From Acidianus ambivalens (lineage in GTDB: Archaea > Thermoproteota > Thermoprotei_A > Sulfolobales > Sulfolobaceae): a DNA stretch of 64,000 bases. Location: NCBI RefSeq assembly GCF_009729015.1, contig NZ_CP045482.1, positions 1,050,001-1,114,000 of the forward strand, given 5' to 3'. The notes under the pieces were generated by a model. It was not told the origin of the DNA, did not search any database, and worked only from the letters and a program-made list of their open reading frames with translations. Of this stretch, positions 54,800 through 62,967 are shown one piece after another; position 1 is the stretch's first letter, and each line of letters opens with the position of its first letter. The position numbers were made by a program, and so were the translations under genes.

Positions 54800-55981
54800 A
54801 TGAAGTTAGAAGAATTAAATTCAAAATACAACGCATTTATAACAATAGCTGAAATAAAAGGAAGAGATAAGGGAAAGCTTAAAGGATTGACTTTTGGAAT
54901 AAAAGATATTATATTAACTAAGGGAATTAAAACTACTGCAGGATCAAAAATCCTAAAAGAATACATACCTAATAGGAACGCATGGATTGTAGATAAAATC
55001 TTGGAAGAAGGAGGAACAATAGTAGGTAAAACAAATACTCACGAATTTGCGATAGGTGCAACAAATACTTCATCGATTGCTGGACCTGCTAGAAATCCCT
55101 ATGATCCTGAAAGAATAAGCGGAGGATCTAGCGGAGGATCTGCAGTTGCTGTAGCATTAAAAATGGTTGATGTTGGAGTGGGTACGGATACTGGAGGATC
55201 TATAAGAATTCCTGCTTCACTTTGCGGAGTAATAGGATTTAAACCAACTACTGGAATTATACCTATAGACGGAGTTATTCCGTTCAGTTGGACTTTAGAT
55301 ACAATAGGATTTATAACGAGAGATATTCCTACTTTAAGAAGGGTTTTAGATGCTGTAATACCTCCTGTAAATAAACATGTATTGGTATCCAAGGTAAGAA
55401 CAAGACCTAGGTTAGGAGTATTCTTATTTAAGGATGATCCTGCTTCAAATTCGCTAAAAAGTATATTGAATAAGCTTTCTTCGTACTTCGATTTAATTGA
55501 TATTAGGTTAAATTTTCTGGAAGGATTCGGAAGCAATGTAAGGGGAACAATAGCCCTTGCAGAAGGTTCCTCATATCATAGGGATTGGATAGAATCAACT
55601 CCAGGGATGTATTTCCCAGATGTTAAGGAATTACTAATGCAAGGTTTGCAAATCAGAGCAATAGACTATATTGACGCATTAAGAGCAAGAAGAGTAATTT
55701 TCGAGGAATATGTTAGAGCTTTTGACAGCGTAGATGCGATAATTTCTCCTACTACAAAAATTCCCGCACCAAAGATTTCAGAGGTAGTAGGAAGAGAAAA
55801 AGAATATAGAAAACTTTTGGTATCTAATACAGAACTATTCAATCTTGTAAATGCACCTTCTATTTCATTACCAGTCAGTAAAGTAAACGACTTGCCTATA
55901 GGATTAATGGTAAGCGGTTTACCTTATGAAGACGGGGTAGTATTAGATATTGCGGAAAAAATTCTTGAATTAACCCAGTGA
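54800..55981 (+). CDS. Amidase-signature-family amidase
   Basis: 393 residues from ATG 54800 (GTG 54794 is also possible). The Ser-Ser-Lys triad is visible: Lys35 in FGIKDI, the cis-Ser in GGSSGGSAVAVA and the nucleophile Ser in TDTGGSIRIPAS. The family hydrolyses amides; GatA is related but is longer and works in a complex, so a free amidase is preferred. The end overlaps the convergent PEP carboxylase by 12 bp. Confidence 0.85.
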   Translation: MKLEELNSKYNAFITIAEIKGRDKGKLKGLTFGIKDIILTKGIKTTAGSKILKEYIPNRNAWIVDKILEEGGTIVGKTNTHEFAIGATNTSSIAGPARNPYDPERISGGSSGGSAVAVALKMVDVGVGTDTGGSIRIPASLCGVIGFKPTTGIIPIDGVIPFSWTLDTIGFITRDIPTLRRVLDAVIPPVNKHVLVSKVRTRPRLGVFLFKDDPASNSLKSILNKLSSYFDLIDIRLNFLEGFGSNVRGTIALAEGSSYHRDWIESTPGMYFPDVKELLMQGLQIRAIDYIDALRARRVIFEEYVRAFDSVDAIISPTTKIPAPKISEVVGREKEYRKLLVSNTELFNLVNAPSISLPVSKVNDLPIGLMVSGLPYEDGVVLDIAEKILELTQ

Positions 55982-57499
55982 CTTTCTTATTAATGCCATT
56001 TCTTTTATATACTCCTTCATTTCATCGTACTTCTTTTCCTTACAAGCAAGCAAGGCTAAAGAAGATAATAATACGTGTTTTTTAGACTCGTAATCATTCC
56101 CTCCAATTTTTATTCCAATACTCTCAGCAAACTTTATGTCCTCTTTTATTTTATTAATAACTTCGTCATCTATGTTCCATATTTCCTTTAAATATTCTAG
56201 AGCGTCAAGATTAACGTACTTCCCACTCTCATTAAGGTCATGATTAAACATTATATAATTCTCTTTTAAGAAATCCCATTCTTCCTCTGATAAATTTGAA
56301 AGCGATGATAATCCAATTATTTCTGGAGGAATACCTAGAGTGTACATTGCACCAACAAAGCTAATTGCTCTAGGTAATGTTACTTTTCCAGTACTTCTGG
56401 CATAGCCGAATAAGCTTATGTGCAACTTTCTAGCTCTCCTCCTTGGCAAATTAAGTGCGATGAAATTTATTGCTGGTGCAAGAGCTTCTATTATAGGCTG
56501 ATAAGAAGATACGTAATTCTCAACAATTTTCTTCAATAAACCCTCTTCGTGTTCGCCAAATACTCTAGGCTCTTCTACTTTGTTCTCATTAATTTTCTGA
56601 ACGGCCTCTTTGACTTCCTTCTCGTCATAGTCATATTTAAAAGCTGACTGGATTGTAAAAGTATAAACTCCTTTATATTCTTTTAATGCGTTCTCATAAT
56701 TTTTAGGATTAAGATGACCTCTGAAAGGTAGAGATCCTACGCCTATTATCGGAAATATTTCTATTCCTAACTCATTTTTCATTTTATATAGGGTACTTAG
56801 CGCAAATTTTGCCAAAAGTACAGCAGTTAGCATCCCGTAATTCATTGCTGGATCCGATCTGGCTATGAAAACTCTCATGTAACTTGGCTTTATTACTTTA
56901 TAATATCCACCTACTATTTCCCTTATTCTTAATAAAGAGTCCTTGTCCTCAATTAAAGGTATAACTTCTACTCTTTTTGGGTATATTTCGCCTACAAGAT
57001 CCCTTACGTGAATTCCTTCAAATAATTCAATATCTTCTTCTCCAGCAACGGCTTTTTCATAATATTTTGCAACAGAAACTAGCTCTTGATAATCGGTAGT
57101 AAAAGGTAAAATTACCTCAAATACTGGAATTACTTTTTTGCCATAAAATTTCTCAGCTAGATCGTAAGCTACTGGAATACTTTCCATAGTTTCAGCGAAA
57201 ACTTTTCTTTCTGCACCTTCGATTCTTGGATTTGGTAGTCTATAAGTTAAGAATACGTCTTGACCTATTATATTCTCTTTAAAATATTCAGCGTACGACG
57301 AAAGCAATTTTCTCACAACATGAGTATCAACGTCCTTCCCTTCAGCGTCCCACATTACTTCGTGAATTCCCAAATTCATATAAGAATAATAAGCTTCTAT
57401 CACTTCATCGTCTCCTTCTATGACCTCACTTTTTGCCCATTCTGGAACTCTAGCATTATCTGGATGTTGAGTAGACATAGTTTTAGGAATCTTTCTCAT
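55970..57499 (-). CDS. ppcA: Archaeal-type phosphoenolpyruvate carboxylase
   Basis: Carboxylates PEP to oxaloacetate, an anaplerotic step of the autotrophic metabolism. 509 residues beginning RKIPKTMSTQHPDNAR, the hallmark of the short archaeal (PpcA) family, followed by EVMWDAEGKDVDTHV, IEGAERKVFAETMESIP, SDPAMNYG and FRGHLNPKN. About half the size of bacterial PEPC. It is divergent from the peroxiredoxin gene. Confidence 0.94.
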   Translation of the reverse strand: MRKIPKTMSTQHPDNARVPEWAKSEVIEGDDEVIEAYYSYMNLGIHEVMWDAEGKDVDTHVVRKLLSSYAEYFKENIIGQDVFLTYRLPNPRIEGAERKVFAETMESIPVAYDLAEKFYGKKVIPVFEVILPFTTDYQELVSVAKYYEKAVAGEEDIELFEGIHVRDLVGEIYPKRVEVIPLIEDKDSLLRIREIVGGYYKVIKPSYMRVFIARSDPAMNYGMLTAVLLAKFALSTLYKMKNELGIEIFPIIGVGSLPFRGHLNPKNYENALKEYKGVYTFTIQSAFKYDYDEKEVKEAVQKINENKVEEPRVFGEHEEGLLKKIVENYVSSYQPIIEALAPAINFIALNLPRRRARKLHISLFGYARSTGKVTLPRAISFVGAMYTLGIPPEIIGLSSLSNLSEEEWDFLKENYIMFNHDLNESGKYVNLDALEYLKEIWNIDDEVINKIKEDIKFAESIGIKIGGNDYESKKHVLLSSLALLACKEKKYDEMKEYIKEMALIRKSLG

Positions 57500-57555
57500 T
57501 TGGAGGGTATTATCTAAGTTAAGGCTTTTAAATATTGCTTAGAAATTACTATACC

Positions 57556-57999
57556 ATGCTAGACGTAGGCCAAGAGGCACCAGATTTTGAAGCGGAGTCT
57601 ACTTTAGGTAAGATTAAATTGTCTGATTATAAAGGAAAGAAGAAGGTTATCCTTTACTTCTATCCTAAAGCTTTCACGGCAGGATGCACAAGAGAGCTAC
57701 AAAGATTTGTACAGCTTTATGATGAAATAGTAAAATTAAATGCGGAAGTTATAGGAGTTAGCGCTGATAGTCTTTCTTCTGCTAAAAAATTTGCTGAAAA
57801 ATATGGAGCAAAATTCCCTCTTATAGGAGATAAAGAAAAGAAAATCATAAATTCTTATGGAGTCTTAAATGAAAAAGGAACTAGTGCTCAAAGAGTTACT
57901 TTTGTTATTGACGAGAATGGTAAAATAACTCACGTTTTTAAGAATCTTAAAAAAGCTGAAGAACACGCTGATAAAGCTTTAGAAGCAATAAAAAGTTAA
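57556..57999 (+). CDS. bcp: Bcp/PrxQ-type peroxiredoxin, 1-Cys
   Basis: 147 residues from ATG 57556; the frame extends to TTG 57535 but a TTTTAAATATT element at about 57523-57533 gives a leaderless start at 57556. APDFEAES, then YPKAFTAGCTRELQ with the peroxidatic Cys at about 44. The usual resolving Cys five residues later is absent (Leu/Gln there), so it is a 1-Cys form that needs an external thiol. Removes peroxides. Confidence 0.88.
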   Translation: MLDVGQEAPDFEAESTLGKIKLSDYKGKKKVILYFYPKAFTAGCTRELQRFVQLYDEIVKLNAEVIGVSADSLSSAKKFAEKYGAKFPLIGDKEKKIINSYGVLNEKGTSAQRVTFVIDENGKITHVFKNLKKAEEHADKALEAIKS

Positions 58000-59513
58000 A
58001 GGACTCTAATATATGGTTTTTTCTTAAAAGCCTCTAACGGATTATTTATTACTTCAGGAATTTCATTTACTAAATCACTAGGAGTTATGTGATTTCCGTA
58101 CTTAGCATAAGCTAATGAACCTGCTAGTCCATTTATAAATGCCCCTATGGAAGCGGCGTCAAAGGGAGATAAGCCTTGAGCCATTAATGTGGCAACAATT
58201 CCAGTAAGAGTATCACCAGTACCTCCTACGGTCATCCCTGGATTGCCGGTCTTATTTAATCTAAATCTTTCGCCGTCGGAGATTATATCAAAGTAACCTT
58301 TTAATAATACTACACAATTAGCCCTCTTTGCACTATCAATTACTTGAGAAATTCTCTCTCTAGGATTATCCTTTACGTCGTAACCGAAGAATATTTTGAA
58401 TTCTCCTGCATGAGGAGTTATTACTGCAAATGGATAAAGAGTAAACCCTTTTATGGATTTTAATGCGTCAGCATCAATAACTGCAGGTTTATTTATTTCC
58501 TTTAAGTAAGTAACGATTTCCTTTGAAGCTTCAATGGTTTCCTCTGCTAAGCCCATCCCCGGGCCTATAACTATAGCATTAGACTTTTCTATCCATGGTT
58601 TTAACTCATCTAAATTACCAGGGTTAATATTTTCTCCATTCAACTTTATCGCTATTAAATCTGGAGAATATGAGGCTATTGTATATGCAGTTTGCCCAGG
58701 AGAGGCTATGTAAACTAAGTCAGCTCCTGTCCTTAATGCTGCTAATCCTGCTAGGGCCGGTGCACCGCTAAAAGTTTTGCTACCACCTATTATTAATACC
58801 CTACCACCTGCACCTTTCCTACTTTTCATTTCTCTCTTCTTTATATTAACCATAAGATCTCCAGGCCCTACATATATTTCAGCCTCTGGAGGAATTCCTA
58901 TATTTTCAACTTTTGTCTCAAAATTAAACTTTGATAAGCCTGTCTTCATATCGTGAAATGTAACTACTAAATCAGGAACTACGTAATCACCAGGCGTTTC
59001 GCCGGTATCGCTATCGACTCCTGAAGGCACATCTATCGAAACCTTAAAGCCTTTACTCTGGTTAAAGACTTTAATTGCAGTTCTAAACGGCTCTCTAGGC
59101 TTTCCTGAAAATCCGGTACCCAATAGCGCGTCTATTAGGATATCTCCTTCTACCGGTTTAAGTTCTTCTGGATCTTTTATTGTAATTATATTAATTGAAT
59201 AATCCATTTCTTGAACTGCAGCTAAATTAAGTAATGCATCTTTATGCTTATTTTCTCCCAGTAGAATTACAGTTACTTTAGCTCCTTCAGCAGCTAAATG
59301 TCTTGCTGCAACTAGACCGTCACCGCCTTTACCCCCATGACCAACAAAAACGTAAACAGTTTTGCCTTTAACATTACCTAGTTTTCTTATAATTTCATCC
59401 TTTACGCTTCTGCCAGCGTTTTCCATTAATAATAAAGTAGGAACGCCTAATGCTTCTGAGTTTATCTCTAATGCCCTCATCCTTTTAGTTGTTATCATGA
59501 ATGTAAAATTCAC
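57996..59513 (-). CDS. nnr: Bifunctional NAD(P)H-hydrate epimerase/dehydratase
   Basis: 505 residues. The N-terminal epimerase domain has GHGGKGGDGLVAARHL and IDALLGTGFSG; the C-terminal ADP/ATP-dependent dehydratase domain has KGAGGRVLIIGGS, VIGPGMGLA, VITPHAGEF and GNPGMTVGGTGDTLTG. It repairs hydrated NADH/NADPH. ATG 59498 (MITTKRMRALEINSEALG) is a likely alternative start. A strong candidate C/D box sRNA lies 20 bp upstream on the same strand. Confidence 0.93.
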   Translation of the reverse strand: MNFTFMITTKRMRALEINSEALGVPTLLLMENAGRSVKDEIIRKLGNVKGKTVYVFVGHGGKGGDGLVAARHLAAEGAKVTVILLGENKHKDALLNLAAVQEMDYSINIITIKDPEELKPVEGDILIDALLGTGFSGKPREPFRTAIKVFNQSKGFKVSIDVPSGVDSDTGETPGDYVVPDLVVTFHDMKTGLSKFNFETKVENIGIPPEAEIYVGPGDLMVNIKKREMKSRKGAGGRVLIIGGSKTFSGAPALAGLAALRTGADLVYIASPGQTAYTIASYSPDLIAIKLNGENINPGNLDELKPWIEKSNAIVIGPGMGLAEETIEASKEIVTYLKEINKPAVIDADALKSIKGFTLYPFAVITPHAGEFKIFFGYDVKDNPRERISQVIDSAKRANCVVLLKGYFDIISDGERFRLNKTGNPGMTVGGTGDTLTGIVATLMAQGLSPFDAASIGAFINGLAGSLAYAKYGNHITPSDLVNEIPEVINNPLEAFKKKPYIRVL

Positions 59514-59531
59514 TTCCGAGAAAATTAACTT

Positions 59532-59580
59532 TCAGTTTCGGGTTACTTCTTCACTACTCAGCATTGAAGTCAATCATCAT
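59532..59580 (-). ncRNA. Candidate C/D box sRNA upstream of the NAD(P)HX repair gene
   Basis: On the minus strand, in order: C box ATGATGA (59580-59574), 12-nt guide TTGACTTCAATG, D' box CTGA (59561-59558), a C'-like AGTGAAG, a 12-13-nt guide AGTAACCCGAAA, and D box CTGA (59535-59532). Boxes and spacers have the textbook order and lengths of archaeal double-guide 2'-O-methylation RNAs. It may be transcribed with the downstream gene or alone. Target sites were not established. Confidence 0.65.
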
Positions 59581-59730
59581 TATCATTTAAATACTTTATT
59601 TCATACTAATTAATATTACCTCTTTCTTTCAAGCTAGTTGCAAGTATGTAATATTATGTTAGCTGTATTATTTAGGCATTTTAATTAAAGTTTATAACCT
59701 TCTTCTTTTATAATATTTCAGTGATCCTAA

Positions 59731-60279
59731 ATGGCTCTTGGAAAGGAGACCGAAATGGGATTAAAGGAACTATTTAAGGCAAACGCAGAAGACTACTTAA
59801 CTCTAACATTCTTGGCAGATAAATTAGAGGCATTAGGAAGAAAAGAAGAAGCTAAATTACTAAGAGAAAAAGCAAGAGTGGAGTATGGACATGCTATGGG
59901 CATATTTGAAAAACTATTACAGAATGCAGACGTAACAAAACTTCTTGGAGAATTTGTAAAGGAAGAAGATCAGGAACATGTAGCAGAATACGATAACGTT
60001 GCAATGAAAGCAAAAGAAGAAGGACATCTAGATGTAGAAAAGATGTTATGCTCGTATGCTGAACAAGAGAAAGATATAGCTGAGAGTACAGCAAAGGTAT
60101 TAGCAATGCTAAGCGACTTCGCAAGAGAAGAAGATATGGAGCATGTTTCAGAGTACAATGATGTTGCAATGAAAGCAAAAGAAGAAGGACATGCAGACAT
60201 AGAAGCAATGCTCTGCGCATATGCAGAACAAGAGAAGCAAATAGCAGAAACGGCTAAGAAAGTTGCAAAAGCCTTATAA
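59731..60279 (+). CDS. Rubrerythrin-like ferritin-fold protein with an internal duplication
   Basis: 182 residues, all-helical. Two near-identical segments, residues 75-124 and 130-179, share EED-x-EHV-x-EY, then VAMKAKEEGH and a conserved ML-C-x-YAEQE; they arose by duplication (29 identical bases persist). E-x-x-H pairs suggest di-iron ligands as in rubrerythrin/sulerythrin, but no rubredoxin domain is present. A role in iron or peroxide handling is likely; whether two metal sites form is unknown. Promoter TATA GTTTATAAC near 59690-59698 leaves a ~10-15-nt leader; a T-rich terminator follows. Confidence 0.7.
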   Translation: MALGKETEMGLKELFKANAEDYLTLTFLADKLEALGRKEEAKLLREKARVEYGHAMGIFEKLLQNADVTKLLGEFVKEEDQEHVAEYDNVAMKAKEEGHLDVEKMLCSYAEQEKDIAESTAKVLAMLSDFAREEDMEHVSEYNDVAMKAKEEGHADIEAMLCAYAEQEKQIAETAKKVAKAL

Positions 60280-60281
60280 GC

Positions 60282-60310
60282 TTTTTATTTTTTGTATTAC
60301 CTTTTTCTCC
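60282..60310 (+). terminator. T-rich terminator after the rubrerythrin-like gene
   Basis: CTTTTTATTTTTTGTATTACCTTTTTCTCC follows the stop codon; strong oligo-T tracts on the coding strand are the usual crenarchaeal terminator. It separates this gene from the herA operon promoter. Confidence 0.5.
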
Positions 60311-60315
60311 TTCGT

Positions 60316-60336
60316 ATAGTTTATATATGTAACTAT
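60316..60336 (+). promoter_or_regulatory. Promoter of the herA-mre11-rad50 operon
   Basis: A TTATATATG TATA box at 60321-60329 is placed about 25-30 bp before ATG 60351, predicting a leaderless start. The box is framed by an inverted repeat (ATAGTT … AACTAT, 60316-60321 and 60331-60336), which could be a regulator site overlapping the promoter. Confidence 0.5.
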
Positions 60337-60350
60337 CGTATTTTTATGTA

Positions 60351-61829
60351 ATGATTATAGGTTACGTTATTGGTGATGCGACACCTCAACAAGCTACTAT
60401 TCTTGCAGTTAAGCCCGTTAGGTTAGGTCTTTACGTAACAATGGAATATGATAACGAAAAAGTTCTGGGTTTGATTACAAACGTTACAAGAGGAAGCCCA
60501 ATGATAGATGGAAATACCATAGATGTAGGAATTGTAGAGAGGTTAAATAGATTTGATGGCAAGATCCCTCATTATATTAAAGCTACTGTTAAACTCCTTT
60601 ACAACTTGAATTCAAATTCTCAGCCAGATTTGCCTCCTATCGCAGGTACACCGGTAAGTTTAGCAGAAGAAGAGGATTTAAGGAAGATCTTTTCAGAAGG
60701 AGATATTACCTTAGGCAGATTAATTGGAACAAATGTTCCGGTAAATATAAGGGTCGGGGCGTTAGCTAGACACCTAGCAATACTTGCTGCTACAGGGAGT
60801 GGTAAGTCCAACACCGTGGCCGTTCTTTCTCAAAGAATAGCAGATATTAAAGGATCTGTGTTAATATTTGATTATCACGGAGAGTATTACAGAAGCGATA
60901 TACATCCTTTACATAATATAGAGCCAAAATTAAATCCTTTATACTTAAATCCTAGAGAATTTGCAACATTGTTAGAAATTAGAGGCAATGCTCCTATACA
61001 GTATAGGATTATAAGGAGAGCGTTCACGGAATACCAAAAATCTGTCCAAGAGAAAATTAAATCTGGAGATATTGACTTTGAGAAATTAAATCAAACGTTT
61101 ATAAAAGACTTGGAAGATTTGATAGATTCACAAGAAGGTAAAGGGGCAAAAAAGGACTCAGTAGACGAAGTTAAGAATAAGCTAGAAGAATTTGCTGATA
61201 AATATTCTGGAATTATTGACCTAACTTCTAAAGATATAATTTCCAATCTAAAAACGCATAGTGTTAACGTTGTTGATATAAGTCCTTTGGACGAAGATGC
61301 AATGGATGCAATAGTATCTCATTATTTGAGAAGAATACTCGACGCAAGGAAAGAATATAGAAGAAAAGGAACTGGTTTAAGATTCCCAGTAATTATAGTA
61401 ATAGAGGAAGCACACGTATTTTTATCTAAAAATGATGATACATTGACTAAATTCTGGGCATCTAGAATTGCAAGAGAGGGTAGGAAATTCGGCGTTGGAT
61501 TAATAATAGTTAGCCAGAGACCTAAAGGTTTGGATGAGAATATCTTAAGTCAAATGACAAATAAGATTATTTTAAAAATAGTAGAGCCTTCAGATAAGAA
61601 ATACGTACTAGAAGCTAGCGATAACTTGAGTGAAGATCTTGTGGAGCAACTTTCTTCATTAGGAGTAGGAGAAGCATTGATAATAGGAAATCTTGTCAAG
61701 ATTCCAGCATTCGTTAAAATTGATTTATTCAATGGAACGTTAGGCGGAACAGATCCAGATATGAGGAGGGAATGGGAAAAAGCCGAGGAAGAAGATAAAT
61801 TGCATGAAAGTTTGGCAGACTTCGGGTGA
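60351..61829 (+). CDS. herA: HerA bipolar DNA translocase/helicase
   Basis: Hexameric FtsK-like ATPase that works with NurA and Mre11-Rad50 to resect DNA ends for homologous recombination. 492 residues: N-terminal HAS-barrel, Walker A ATGSGKS (147-153), HGEYYRSD, Walker B VIIVIEEAHVFL, and the arginine-finger region RIAREGRKFGVGL. First gene of the operon. Confidence 0.95.
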   Translation: MIIGYVIGDATPQQATILAVKPVRLGLYVTMEYDNEKVLGLITNVTRGSPMIDGNTIDVGIVERLNRFDGKIPHYIKATVKLLYNLNSNSQPDLPPIAGTPVSLAEEEDLRKIFSEGDITLGRLIGTNVPVNIRVGALARHLAILAATGSGKSNTVAVLSQRIADIKGSVLIFDYHGEYYRSDIHPLHNIEPKLNPLYLNPREFATLLEIRGNAPIQYRIIRRAFTEYQKSVQEKIKSGDIDFEKLNQTFIKDLEDLIDSQEGKGAKKDSVDEVKNKLEEFADKYSGIIDLTSKDIISNLKTHSVNVVDISPLDEDAMDAIVSHYLRRILDARKEYRRKGTGLRFPVIIVIEEAHVFLSKNDDTLTKFWASRIAREGRKFGVGLIIVSQRPKGLDENILSQMTNKIILKIVEPSDKKYVLEASDNLSEDLVEQLSSLGVGEALIIGNLVKIPAFVKIDLFNGTLGGTDPDMRREWEKAEEEDKLHESLADFG

Positions 61830-61836
61830 ATATATA

Positions 61837-62967
61837 ATGCAAATTCTTCATATTTCTGATACTCATCTAGGTGCAAGAAAGTATAATCTTGACTCCAGAG
61901 AAGAGGACATATATGAAACATTTACGCAACTTATTGATTATGCAATTAAAGAGCATGTAGATGCAATAATTCACACCGGAGATCTCTTTGATACTTATCA
62001 TCCCCCAATGTCGGCTATGAAGGTTGCAATAGATAATTTGAAGAGAATACAAGGAAAAATACCATTTATTAGCATTGCTGGCGATCATGACACTCCTAAG
62101 AGGAGAGGAGCAATTTATCCCCAAAGAATTTTAGCAGAATCACTAAACTTACTAGTTTTCCTAACTGGTGATGAGAAAGGCTATGAAATAAATAAAGATA
62201 ATATAAGATTGAAAATTTACGGGATAAAACACATACCTACAGTAGCCAGAGAAACTTTACTTAAAAAGCTATCATCAATAAAACCTGAAGGAGATAGAAA
62301 TATCTTAATGCTCCATCAAGGTCTAAGAAGTAAATTGCCTTATGAAGGAGCTTGGCAATTAGAAGAAGGAGAATTACCTAAAGGATTTAATTATTATGCG
62401 TTTGGGCACTTTCATTCTAGATTTATAGAAAATCTTGGAGATGGAAAGTTAGGCATAGCAGGTTCTCCAGAGATAATTAGAGATGACGAAATAGAAGCAT
62501 GGGAGAAAGATGGAAAAGGAGGTTATTTGATAGATTTGTCAAAGAAAGAGGTTGAAATTCAGAAAATAAATACTGATATTAGACCGCAAAAAATTGTTAC
62601 TATAAATACAAAAAATTTGGATAATGAAATTAACAATTTAATAAAGATTTTTTCAAAATGTAAAAAGAAGCCTATACTACATATTATACTAGAAGGAGAA
62701 GCCGTGAGTAAAAGCTTGTTATTCAAAAAGCTTTCAATATTAGAAAATGTAACGGAATTTTATAGAATAGCTAAAGATAATACAACTTACGGAGAAGAAA
62801 AAAATGTAGAATTGCCCAAAGATAGTACCATTTCTCAAATTATAATGACTTATCTTAAAAATTTTGGCTATACTGAAGAAGAATCTAAACTTATTTTAGA
62901 AATAATTAATAATTATGATTCAGACGATATTTATACTATCATTAAAAAATTTGCAGGTGTAGAATAA
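61837..62967 (+). CDS. mre11: Mre11 nuclease
   Basis: Mn-dependent double-strand-break nuclease partner of Rad50. From ATG 61837 (MQILHISDTHLG) 376 residues; the frame is open from 61804, which overlaps the HerA end. Phosphoesterase motifs DTHLG, GDLFD, GDHD (the usual N is D here), HQGL and GHFHS are in order. Stop overlaps the Rad50 start by one base. Confidence 0.94.
   Translation: MQILHISDTHLGARKYNLDSREEDIYETFTQLIDYAIKEHVDAIIHTGDLFDTYHPPMSAMKVAIDNLKRIQGKIPFISIAGDHDTPKRRGAIYPQRILAESLNLLVFLTGDEKGYEINKDNIRLKIYGIKHIPTVARETLLKKLSSIKPEGDRNILMLHQGLRSKLPYEGAWQLEEGELPKGFNYYAFGHFHSRFIENLGDGKLGIAGSPEIIRDDEIEAWEKDGKGGYLIDLSKKEVEIQKINTDIRPQKIVTINTKNLDNEINNLIKIFSKCKKKPILHIILEGEAVSKSLLFKKLSILENVTEFYRIAKDNTTYGEEKNVELPKDSTISQIIMTYLKNFGYTEEESKLILEIINNYDSDDIYTIIKKFAGVE

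Noticed and set aside
59894..60220. Long Leu-rich ORF antiparallel to the rubrerythrin-like gene
   Set aside because: It mirrors the duplicated helical gene; composition is an artefact of the opposite strand and it lacks any promoter or family feature.
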